Source of the DNA: Anaerolineales bacterium
GTDB taxonomy: Bacteria; Chloroflexota; Anaerolineae; 4572-78; J111
DNA: 64,000 bases
Direction of reading: 5' to 3'
Assembly: GCA_015075185.1 (NCBI GenBank)
Contig: JABTUW010000003.1
Span: 868,001-932,000 of the forward strand
Shown: positions 27,612 through 35,275 of the stretch, one piece after another
Layout: each line of letters opens with the position of its first letter
How positions within the stretch are numbered: the stretch's first letter is position 1
Position numbers and translations under genes: made by a program
The notes under the pieces: model-generated
Seen by the model: only the letters and a program-made list of their open reading frames with translations
What the model was told of the DNA's origin: nothing
Database searches by the model: none

Positions 27612-28931
27612 TTGCCTGAAACCCCATTGGCCAATCCCAAAATATTATATATTGATGATGACTCGCTCAACAGAACACTGGTCAAAAGAGTGCTCAGCGG
27701 GTATCATTTTGAGGTCATCGAGGCAGCCACGGGTCTGGAAGGATTAACCATTGCCCGCAACGATCCACCCAACCTGATTCTCATGGACATTAATATGCCT
27801 GGCCTCGACGGTCACGAAACAACCACCCGGATGCGCACTATCCCGGCGCTGGAGCGCGTCCCAATTATTGCCCTCACCGCCCGCGCCGCCCGGGGTGAAC
27901 GCGAACTGGCTCTGGCGGCTGGCTGCGATGGGTACATTACCAAACCTATTGATATCGATGATTTTCCGCACAAAATCATTTCCTATCTTAAAGGCCGCCG
28001 GGATACCATTTCCAGTGATGAGCGTCAGCTTTATCTGGGCCACTACAGCCACAAACTGGTTGAGCGGCTGGAAGCCAAAGTACTTGAACTGGAAGAAGCA
28101 AACAGCCGCCTGCAAAAAATAGACAAGGTCAAGTCAGACTTTATCACGGTAGCGGCGCACGAACTCAGAACACCTCTGACCCTGGTTTACGGCTATGCCC
28201 GCCTTCTGCAAATGGTTGCTCAGGAAACAGGTCAGGCTGAGCTTGTTGAGGGCGGTGTATCGGATTTGGCGGGTAGAATTTACCGCTCCGTCCAGCGGCT
28301 GAACGAGGTAGTGAACGATATTCTCAACATTTCGCTCATCGAAGCTAACGAAATGCGTCTACAGACGGAATGGGTCAATCTGGCTGAGATCATCAACACG
28401 GCCTTGCAAGAATTAAACCCGGCCAAAAATGGTCGTCAGCTTAACATTTCCGTGGAGACCCTGGATACTTTGCCCAACATCATGGGTGACAAAGAACGAT
28501 TACGCCAGTCTTTTTGGAATATTTTGAGCAACGCCATAAAATATACACCGGATGGGGGCTTTATCTCGGTTAAGGGCTGGCTCACCGGCTCCGCGCCCGC
28601 CGATGCCGAACTGCCTACTTCTTCCTGCACTGCTGACGAAGAGGGGATCATCATCTTGGTAAAGGACTCCGGGATGGGGATTGATCGCCTGGAGCAAAAA
28701 GAAATTTTTAAACAATTTTATGTAGTCGGCGATACTTCATACCACAGCTCCAGCAAAACTGCCTTTGGGGGAGGCGGCATCGGGCTGGGACTACCGATCA
28801 CCCGGGGAATCATCGCTGCGCACGGCGGGCGGGTCTGGGTGGAGAGTGAGGGGCGTAATCTTACAACCTATCCGGGCAGCAAATTCTATGTTTTCTTGCC
28901 CTTAAAATCCCCGCCCCAGCAGACGATGTGA
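27612..28931 (+). CDS. receiver-histidine kinase
   Basis: The 439-residue protein starts at TTG 27612, with GGAG 8 bases upstream. An N-terminal receiver (LYIDDDSLNR, D59 in LMDINMPGLDG, ITKPIDIDDFP) is linked by a coiled coil (LEAKVLELEEANSRLQKID) to HisKA with VAAHELRTPL (H183). The HATPase domain has NAIKYT, KDSGMGID and GIGLGLP. There is no sensor or membrane segment, so its input must arrive through the receiver, for example from the 2012-residue kinase. That makes it a candidate relay or feedback element. It overlaps the maf-like gene by 4 bases (GTGA). Confidence 0.93.
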   Translation: MPETPLANPKILYIDDDSLNRTLVKRVLSGYHFEVIEAATGLEGLTIARNDPPNLILMDINMPGLDGHETTTRMRTIPALERVPIIALTARAARGERELALAAGCDGYITKPIDIDDFPHKIISYLKGRRDTISSDERQLYLGHYSHKLVERLEAKVLELEEANSRLQKIDKVKSDFITVAAHELRTPLTLVYGYARLLQMVAQETGQAELVEGGVSDLAGRIYRSVQRLNEVVNDILNISLIEANEMRLQTEWVNLAEIINTALQELNPAKNGRQLNISVETLDTLPNIMGDKERLRQSFWNILSNAIKYTPDGGFISVKGWLTGSAPADAELPTSSCTADEEGIIILVKDSGMGIDRLEQKEIFKQFYVVGDTSYHSSSKTAFGGGGIGLGLPITRGIIAAHGGRVWVESEGRNLTTYPGSKFYVFLPLKSPPQQTM

Positions 28932-29680
28932 CAGCTTCTCTCACCTCCTCCTCACAACCGATCATCCTTGCTTCAGGCTCGCCCCGCCGCCAGGAATTGT
29001 TAACTAGCCTGGGGTTATCCTTTCATGTCGTCATGCCAGCCCTTCCCTCCACCGAAACGCCGGGCTATAACGGTGTAGACGAGACTCCTCTCCCCGGCGA
29101 AACTCCCGCCGCCCTGGTACAGCGGTTGAGTCGACTCAAAGCTGAAACCGCAGCCGACTACCTGGATTGGCTGGCTCCGTCTCTATCGAGCTACCTGGAT
29201 AAGCCTAAAGGCCAGCTCATCATTATTGCCGCCGATACTGAAGTCGCGTTGGGCCGCCGAATTCTAGGCAAACCGGGCAGCCCGGCAGAAGCCATTGAAA
29301 TGCTCAAGCAGTTGCGCTGGCAGAGCCATCAAGTCTACAGCGGCTTGACCGTGGCCCTGCTCTCCGCAGATAGAACCAGCAGGTTTGTGACTCGCTTGCA
29401 CCAGAGCACCGTCCGGATGCGGTCCTACACCGACGCCGAGATTGCCGCCTACGTCGCCAGCGGCGACCCTCTTGATAAAGCCGGGGCCTATGGCATCCAG
29501 AACCAAACTTTTGCCCCGGTGCTGCGTTTGGAGGGTTGTTTTGCCAGTGTGATGGGTTTACCCCTCGGCGAGTTAGCCGCAGCTTTTCAAGAGTTAGGTT
29601 TATCCCTGCCCGACATCGCTCCCCACTGCCACAACTACACCGGCTATCCCTGCTGCCAGGCCAACCTAGCCAACAGGTAA
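28928..29680 (+). CDS. maf: Maf-family nucleotide pyrophosphatase
   Basis: Maf proteins hydrolyse non-canonical or excess nucleoside triphosphates (dTTP/UTP or modified forms) to the monophosphate and pyrophosphate. Diagnostic motifs are ILASGSPRRQELL at the start, AADTEV with the catalytic Asp, LGKPGSPAEA and SGDPLDKAGAYGIQ. At 250 residues it is longer than usual (about 190-200) because of an insertion around residues 37-75 (after the ALPSTETPGYN stretch) and a C-terminal tail with His/Cys (HCHNYTGYPCCQ). Start GTG 28928 overlaps the kinase stop by 4 bases, so a housekeeping gene sits at the end of the signalling transcript. Confidence 0.93.
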   Translation: MTASLTSSSQPIILASGSPRRQELLTSLGLSFHVVMPALPSTETPGYNGVDETPLPGETPAALVQRLSRLKAETAADYLDWLAPSLSSYLDKPKGQLIIIAADTEVALGRRILGKPGSPAEAIEMLKQLRWQSHQVYSGLTVALLSADRTSRFVTRLHQSTVRMRSYTDAEIAAYVASGDPLDKAGAYGIQNQTFAPVLRLEGCFASVMGLPLGELAAAFQELGLSLPDIAPHCHNYTGYPCCQANLANR

Positions 29681-29776
29681 CAAGTCGCCAGGCTGCCAAC
29701 CGCAGATTGTCCACAAGCAACATTATCTGGCTACTGACTACTGGCTACTAAAATACTACTTTCACAGGAGTTTACC

Positions 29777-30982
29777 TTGACCCCAATAACCCCAGCAGTC
29801 TCGCTACCGGGGAAATTCAAAACATTCTTCGGCATCAGCCTGCAAGTAATGGGCGTGGTCTTTTTTGCGCGGCTTATTCTGGATATCGGCACGCGGGTCG
29901 TCTTTCCGTTTATTCCGCAACTGTCTGCTGGGCTGGGCTTGACGGTTGTCGGCTTTAGCTGGCTGCTTTTCATCCGGGGCATCATCGGCGTAGCGGGACC
30001 CATTTTCGGGGTGTGGTCAGACCGGTACGGGCGGCGCAAAGTAATGGCGGTGGGACTGCTCTGCCAGGCGCTGGGCATGGTCGGCCTGACTCTCTCCTGG
30101 CAATGGTGGGCCATCCTGCCAATGCTCTTTTTCGGGCTGGGGTTGACCGCCTTTATCCCGCCCCAACAAGCCTACATCAGCGACCAGGTAGCCTACGAGC
30201 GGCGCGGCCGGGCGCTGGCGATTGTCGAAGCCTCCTGGGCCATTGCCGCCATCGTCTTCCTGCCGCTTATCGGCTGGTTGATTGACGCCTTTGGCTGGCG
30301 TGTGCCTTTTTTCATTATGTCGTTTTTCAGCCTGGTCGGTGCGCTGGTGGTCTGGCGCTACTTGCCCCCCACGGCCCACCACACCCAAACAAATATATCA
30401 TGGGCAGAAATGCGCCGGCTCTGCCTCAGGCCCAATATCCTGGCTTCGATATTTGTCGCTTTGCTGCTTTTTATTACGGTGGATTGTTTTATTTCGGTTT
30501 GGGGAATCTGGCTCAGCGCCGATTACGGCCTGGATGCGGCAGCCCTGGGCCTGGTGGCAACCGGCATCGGCCTGGCCGAGCTGGTCGGTTCGGCGTCGTC
30601 CAGCCTGTTTATTGATCGCATCGGCAAGCGGCGCGGCAGCGGCCTGGGGCTGTTCCTGACGGCGACGATTTTACTACTTCTCCCCCTGACCCAGAACTTC
30701 TTTTTCCTGGCCGTCGCCGCGCTGATCGTTACCGGCGTCTTTATAGAGTTCACCATTGTCTCGCTGATCCCGCTCTATTCGGAGCAGGCCCCCGAAGCGC
30801 GGGGGACAGTGTTTTCACTCATTTTGCTGGGCGCAGCCATCGGCGGGGCCATGGGCACGCCCATCGCCGCGACAGGCTGGGAGACGTTTGGCCTGGGGGG
30901 AGTCTGTGCTATCGCCGCCGCTTGTCTTCTGGCTGCTTTGGCCTTGATGGGCCGCTTTTTGCGAGAAGAGTCGCACCACTAA
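29777..30982 (+). CDS. MFS transporter
   Basis: The 401-residue protein has about twelve hydrophobic helices, with the major-facilitator signature between helices 2 and 3 (GVWSDRYGRRKVMA) and a second-half counterpart (SLFIDRIGKRRGSG). The start is TTG 29777, with AGGAG 6 bases upstream. The helix pattern and length fit a drug/metabolite efflux type MFS. The substrate cannot be told from sequence and the neighbours (maf upstream, hicBA convergent) give no hint. It ends 6 bases before the convergent hicA. Confidence 0.9.
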   Translation: MTPITPAVSLPGKFKTFFGISLQVMGVVFFARLILDIGTRVVFPFIPQLSAGLGLTVVGFSWLLFIRGIIGVAGPIFGVWSDRYGRRKVMAVGLLCQALGMVGLTLSWQWWAILPMLFFGLGLTAFIPPQQAYISDQVAYERRGRALAIVEASWAIAAIVFLPLIGWLIDAFGWRVPFFIMSFFSLVGALVVWRYLPPTAHHTQTNISWAEMRRLCLRPNILASIFVALLLFITVDCFISVWGIWLSADYGLDAAALGLVATGIGLAELVGSASSSLFIDRIGKRRGSGLGLFLTATILLLLPLTQNFFFLAVAALIVTGVFIEFTIVSLIPLYSEQAPEARGTVFSLILLGAAIGGAMGTPIAATGWETFGLGGVCAIAAACLLAALALMGRFLREESHH

Positions 30983-30988
30983 GGATGT

Positions 30989-31201
30989 CTACAAATCTTC
31001 CGGCCTCAATCCGGTGACTTTGGCCAAACGAGCCAACATACGCGGCCCAATTTCTTCCTTATCGTGAAAGGCAAAAACAACGTCAGGCCAATCGGAACGG
31101 GACAAAACTCGATGAGATCCGGTCTGGCGTTTGATTATCCAACCAAGCCGCAACAAGGCAGATAGTACTCGCTTGGCTTTGGTCGAGCGCCATTCACTCA
31201 T
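30989..31201 (-). CDS. hicA: HicA-family toxin (mRNA interferase)
   Basis: A 70-residue double-stranded-RNA-binding-fold protein: GWIIKRQTGSHRVL carries the catalytic His of HicA toxins, which cleave mRNA when freed from HicB. It starts inside the end of hicB (ATGA overlap). The order antitoxin first, toxin second, both after der, is less common than hicA-hicB. The usual length is 60-80 residues. Confidence 0.85.
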   Translation of the reverse strand: MSEWRSTKAKRVLSALLRLGWIIKRQTGSHRVLSRSDWPDVVFAFHDKEEIGPRMLARLAKVTGLRPEDL

Positions 31202-31407
31202 GCGGCAGTGGCGAAGGATAAGGTCATCATTGTAGCTACAGCCTCGCCGTGTTCAAGGCGGTCGGCCAGTACCCGCAAAGCCAGAGCTTCCACCCTGGCA
31301 ATAGCTTGCTGTGCCGTCTGCCCATAAGCAAGGACACCGGGTAACTCTAGTACTTCGGCCAACCAGCGGCCATCTTCTTCTTGTTCATACTCAATAGTAA
31401 ATTGCAT
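31198..31407 (-). CDS. hicB: HicB-family antitoxin
   Basis: The 69-residue protein has the partial RNase H fold of HicB (FTIEYEQEEDGRWLAEVLELPGVLAYGQTA as the first two strands and helix), with no C-terminal DNA-binding ribbon-helix-helix. It is therefore a short form that neutralises HicA but may not repress transcription itself. AGGAG precedes ATG 31407. It lies 42 bases downstream of der and could be read from the same transcript. Confidence 0.85.
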   Translation of the reverse strand: MQFTIEYEQEEDGRWLAEVLELPGVLAYGQTAQQAIARVEALALRVLADRLEHGEAVATMMTLSFATAA

Positions 31408-31449
31408 CAGGTTACTCCTGCCTTCCTCTTGAGACTGGCCCGAACTCTG

Positions 31450-32835
31450 CTACCCCTTCTCCCCTCGACTCCTGAACACCAATTTAAGCGGCGTGCCCAG
31501 AAAGCCGTACTGCTCCCGCAGCACGTTCTCCAGGTAGCGCTCATAGGAGAAGTGAACCAGGGTCCGGTCGTTGACAAAGAAGACAAAGGTCGGCGGGTCA
31601 ACCCCGGCCTGGGTCATGTAGAAAAACTTGAGCCGCTGGCGCTGCGCCCCTTTGGGCGGGTTTTTGGCAATGGCCTCGCGCAGCAGCCGGTTGAGTTCGC
31701 CAGTGGGGATGCGCCGCAGCCGTTCTTCCTGCACCTGCAAGGCCAGCGGCAGCACTTTGGGGACGCGCTGGCCGGTTTTGGCCGAAATAAAAAGCACCGG
31801 CACATAATCGAGAAATTTCAATTCATTGCGGATGCGGGCGGTAAATTCGTTGATGGTGTTGGTATCCTTCTCGACCAAATCCCACTTGTTGACGATGACC
31901 ACCACACTCTTGGCTTCCTCCAAAATGTAACCGGCGATATGCGCATCCTGGGCCGTCACCATATCAGTGGCGTCAATCAGCAGCAAGCAAACATCGGCCC
32001 GGCTGACCGCCTTGAGCGAGCGCAGAAAACTGTACTTTTCGACCCCCACTTCAATTTTGCCGCGCCGGCGAATCCCGGCGGTATCAATCAGGACCAGGCT
32101 CAAACCTTCGTACTCAATTTGCATATCAATGGCGTCGCGGGTCGTGCCCGGCACGTCAGAGACGATGACCCGCTCCTCACCCAGCAGGTGATTGAGCAGC
32201 GACGACTTGCCGACGTTAGGCCGGCCCAGAATGGCGATTTTGATCGCCTCATCCTCGGCCTCATCTTCGGCCTCGACCGGCGGCAGCGCCTCGACAATTG
32301 CATCCAGCAGATCGCCGGTGCCGGTGCCGTGCAAAGCCGAAACGGGAATGGGATCGCCCAGGCCCAGGGCATAAAAATCTACCGCTTCATTGCGCCGTTT
32401 CAGGTTGTCGGCCTTGTTGACCGCCAGCAAAACCGGCTTATCGGTCCGGCGCAGCAGGGCGGCCACATCCTGGTCCGAACTGGTCAGGCCGGCCTCGGCA
32501 TCCACCAGCAACACAATTACCTCCGCCTCGGCAATAGCAATCTCGGCCTGTTCGCGGATCTCCCTGAGAAACAGGCGGCTGGCTACGCCCGCCTGAAAAC
32601 CGGTCACCTCCCCTTCCCGCTCCCGCAGGGGAGCAGCATCGAACTCCAGGCCGCCGGTATCTACCACGATAAAATCGCGCCCGGCCCAATCGGCGTCGCC
32701 GTAGAGCCGGTCGCGGGTGGTACCGGCCAAATCTTCGACAATGGCCTTGCGCTGACCCACCAGCCGGTTAAAAAGGGTTGACTTCCCTACATTGGGCCGG
32801 CCCACCAGAGCAACAATCGGTTTTTGACGGCTCAT
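31450..32835 (-). CDS. der: ribosome assembly GTPase Der
   Basis: The 461-residue protein has the two tandem GTPase domains unique to Der/EngA, needed for 50S subunit assembly. The first has GRPNVGKSTLFN, DTGG and NKAD; the second GRPNVGKSSLLN, DTAG and NKWD. A C-terminal KH-like domain (about 360-450) ends the protein. An acidic linker (VEAEDEAEDEA) separates the GTPase domains. The length is typical. It lies 17 bases after the YbbR gene, in the cdaA-ybbR-der cluster. Confidence 0.97.
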   Translation of the reverse strand: MSRQKPIVALVGRPNVGKSTLFNRLVGQRKAIVEDLAGTTRDRLYGDADWAGRDFIVVDTGGLEFDAAPLREREGEVTGFQAGVASRLFLREIREQAEIAIAEAEVIVLLVDAEAGLTSSDQDVAALLRRTDKPVLLAVNKADNLKRRNEAVDFYALGLGDPIPVSALHGTGTGDLLDAIVEALPPVEAEDEAEDEAIKIAILGRPNVGKSSLLNHLLGEERVIVSDVPGTTRDAIDMQIEYEGLSLVLIDTAGIRRRGKIEVGVEKYSFLRSLKAVSRADVCLLLIDATDMVTAQDAHIAGYILEEAKSVVVIVNKWDLVEKDTNTINEFTARIRNELKFLDYVPVLFISAKTGQRVPKVLPLALQVQEERLRRIPTGELNRLLREAIAKNPPKGAQRQRLKFFYMTQAGVDPPTFVFFVNDRTLVHFSYERYLENVLREQYGFLGTPLKLVFRSRGEKG

Positions 32836-32852
32836 CTAAAACTCTCTTTCAG

Positions 32853-34211
32853 CTATTCTTCATCGGGAACAGGGGTGATTCTTGGGGGCGGTGGGGTGGG
32901 GGTCCTGGTAATGGTAGGAGAGGGTGTGGGCGTTGGCGCGCTCGACGTGGGGGTTATTATCGGCGAAATGGGGCTAATCGTCAATTGGGGATTCGGACTA
33001 ATGGTAATTTCAACGGTATCGGGCAAGATTGCCTCCAGCCGCAAATCATCGGGCAAAAATACCGTTGGCCGAACTTTATGGATACCCGGCTGAAGTCCAA
33101 ACAGGTCAACTACAACTTTCACGTCGTTCGGCTGAAGCGTCTGCAGCCGGGGGATCGGCCCGGATAAGATCACATCGGTTCGTTCGGGTGAAGCAGTCCA
33201 GACGTAGTTTGGGTCAATTCCTTGCTGGGTGATGGGTCGCTGTACGGTTTGACCGCTTTCAATGGCGGCAATCTGAACCGTGACCTGCACGCCGCCGGCC
33301 GTACCACTTTCATTCTCCGCTGAGACAACCGTCACGCCGTCAGGCAGGTTCAAAGGAACCGATTGAACAATAGCGGCGGTGGCTTTACTGACATTGATGG
33401 GGGTAGTCTCGATAAAACCGGGGATAGAGCCAAGCACCTGTGGATTGCCCACAACGGTTAGCCGGGGTGGATTGACCAAAATGTTGCTGACCCAATACCC
33501 CGACGCTGGCTGCCCGCTGATAACCGCGCTGACCGACACATCCTTGTAACCAAAACGCTGCTCGATGGGCAACGTTATCTGAATCTTGGCCGGCTCCACC
33601 TTAAGCCCGTTAACAACTTGCTCATCACGACTGCGGATGGTCACATCAGTGGAGCGATTAATCGTCTCTTTAGCATTGCGGATAAATATTTCACTGACCG
33701 CTTTGTCTACCTGCCCAATGAGTGTGGCTGGCCCGGTCACGGTCACGGTGATCGGCGTTGCGATGGGAGGGCGATTGACATAGCCCAACGGCGGCTCATC
33801 CATCACGACCGTCGTCACCGTAAGAGCAATGGTTTGTTCGGGCTGCACATTGACCCCGACATCCCTGGGGTTTTGCTCGACAATTTTCACCTGGGGATCG
33901 GAAATACCCACCTGAATCGGTACTTCGTTGAGTCCCTCCACCAATTTTGAGAGGTCAAGAACGGCCTTAAACTTGGAGGGGGTCAGGGTCGCCCAATTAC
34001 TCTCAGGAGCCAGCAAGCGCAGCCGGACCGTTTCGGGCAGCCTATCGGTTGTCACCAGGCCGGGAGCCGGCGGAATTACCTGGATAGGAACATTCTGCGG
34101 ATAATCGGCTTCACGCGGCGGATTTTGTTCTCTCACCGCCGCAATCCAAACTAACGTGGCTAGAATTAAGGATAAGATGAGACTGCCCAGGTTTCTAAAG
34201 AAATTTCGCAC
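32853..34211 (-). CDS. cdaR: YbbR-domain protein, CdaR-like regulator of diadenylate cyclase
   Basis: The 452-residue protein has one N-terminal membrane helix (residues about 7-25, LGSLILSLILATLVWIAAV) followed by four YbbR repeats outside the membrane and a Pro/Thr-rich tail (TPTSSAPTPTPSPT). YbbR proteins encoded with CdaA bind the cyclase and regulate c-di-AMP synthesis. It lies 12 bases downstream of cdaA, the standard arrangement, but glmM, the usual third gene, is absent and der follows instead. The start is GTG 34211. Confidence 0.88.
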   Translation of the reverse strand: MRNFFRNLGSLILSLILATLVWIAAVREQNPPREADYPQNVPIQVIPPAPGLVTTDRLPETVRLRLLAPESNWATLTPSKFKAVLDLSKLVEGLNEVPIQVGISDPQVKIVEQNPRDVGVNVQPEQTIALTVTTVVMDEPPLGYVNRPPIATPITVTVTGPATLIGQVDKAVSEIFIRNAKETINRSTDVTIRSRDEQVVNGLKVEPAKIQITLPIEQRFGYKDVSVSAVISGQPASGYWVSNILVNPPRLTVVGNPQVLGSIPGFIETTPINVSKATAAIVQSVPLNLPDGVTVVSAENESGTAGGVQVTVQIAAIESGQTVQRPITQQGIDPNYVWTASPERTDVILSGPIPRLQTLQPNDVKVVVDLFGLQPGIHKVRPTVFLPDDLRLEAILPDTVEITISPNPQLTISPISPIITPTSSAPTPTPSPTITRTPTPPPPRITPVPDEE

Positions 34212-34223
34212 CCTGTGATCCTA

Positions 34224-35141
34224 TCAGTGCTTGGATTGAGAACGAGCCTGAGGGATGGATTTGGCCGGCTTGGCCAAGCCCAAACGCCTGAGGAGGGCAT
34301 GGCCCGTTTGCCCCCAACCAACGGGGGTAACACCCAATTGGGTTCTATAAAAGGCAATCAAAAGTTGTTCAAGCCGCTTTTTATCCAGGCCACGAATCAG
34401 GTGGCCATCGTGAGCCACAGAAATCGTCCCACTCTCTTCGGAAACAACCACGGCAATGGCATCAGTAAGCTGGCTGATACCCATCGCAGCCCGATGGCGA
34501 GTCCCCAAGCCTTGCTGCCCCTCCAGCAAACTCTCATCGACTAAAGGCAAAACCACCGTAGCTGCTACAACCCGGTCATCCCGAATAATTACGGCCCCAT
34601 CGTGCAGCGGAGTTGTTGGGGTAAAGATAGTTAGTAACAAGTCCGGGCTAATCAGTGCCTGTAGCCTTACTCCCGTTTCAATATAAGCTTCCAGGCCCGT
34701 GTTGCGCTCAAATACAACCAGGCCCCCCCGCTTCATCTGCGACATCGGGATGACTGCTTCACTGACAGCAGCTATCGCTTTTTCAATTTGGGTATTAGGG
34801 CCAGGTGAAGCGAATATTTTGGTGCGGCCCACACGGTCGAGAGCGCGCCTCAATTCGGGTTGAAAAATAATGGGGATAGCTACCAGCAAAGCCGGCAAAA
34901 CTTTGCCAATAAGCCAGCTAAAAGCAATTAAGCGACTAAAAGCGCTGGCCATAATCGCCGCCAGCACTGACAGAATTAAAACACCCCTCAACAGTTGGAC
35001 GGCTTGAGTCCCCTGGATCAACACCAAGATCCAGTAAAAAATCAAAGCCACCAACAGAATGTCAATGATGCTAATTAAATCTAAACGTGATAGAATTGGC
35101 AGGATGTCAGACATACGATCTTGCCTGGCTAGGCAAGCCAT
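34224..35141 (-). CDS. cdaA: diadenylate cyclase CdaA
   Basis: CdaA condenses two ATP into c-di-AMP. Three N-terminal membrane helices (LLVALIFYWILVLI, LLRGVLILSVLAAIM, LIGKVLPALLVAIPIIF) precede the DisA_N/DAC catalytic domain with its DGA motif (LHDGAVII) and RHRAA motif (LGTRHRAAMG). Two starts are possible: ATG 35141, whose GGAGGAG lies about 15 bases off, or ATG 35114 (MSDILP), which gives the usual CdaA N-terminus. A 7-bp hairpin (CTTGCCT/AGGCAAG) covers the codons between them. The protein has 305 or 296 residues. Together with the YbbR gene it forms the c-di-AMP module, whose product commonly controls osmolyte transport and wall homeostasis. Confidence 0.95.
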   Translation of the reverse strand: MACLARQDRMSDILPILSRLDLISIIDILLVALIFYWILVLIQGTQAVQLLRGVLILSVLAAIMASAFSRLIAFSWLIGKVLPALLVAIPIIFQPELRRALDRVGRTKIFASPGPNTQIEKAIAAVSEAVIPMSQMKRGGLVVFERNTGLEAYIETGVRLQALISPDLLLTIFTPTTPLHDGAVIIRDDRVVAATVVLPLVDESLLEGQQGLGTRHRAAMGISQLTDAIAVVVSEESGTISVAHDGHLIRGLDKKRLEQLLIAFYRTQLGVTPVGWGQTGHALLRRLGLAKPAKSIPQARSQSKH

Positions 35142-35275
35142 TAACTCAAGTTGGTTCTCCTCCCGGCCACAAGCGGAAGTTTGAGCTTGACTGGGTCAAA
35201 CGGTGATGAAGTTGCGGCCACACAAAAGCAAACGCCATAAGTTAAAGCTCTCTGGCCTACACCCCAGCTCCCGGT

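Noticed and set aside
30989-31407. hicBA as part of a mobile element
   Set aside because: No integrase, transposase or terminal repeats were found nearby, and der lies 42 bases upstream.
31381-32781. 466-codon open frame on the plus strand
   Set aside because: It lies antisense to der, whose motifs are complete; high-GC coding sequence often leaves the opposite frame open. The translation has no recognisable domain.
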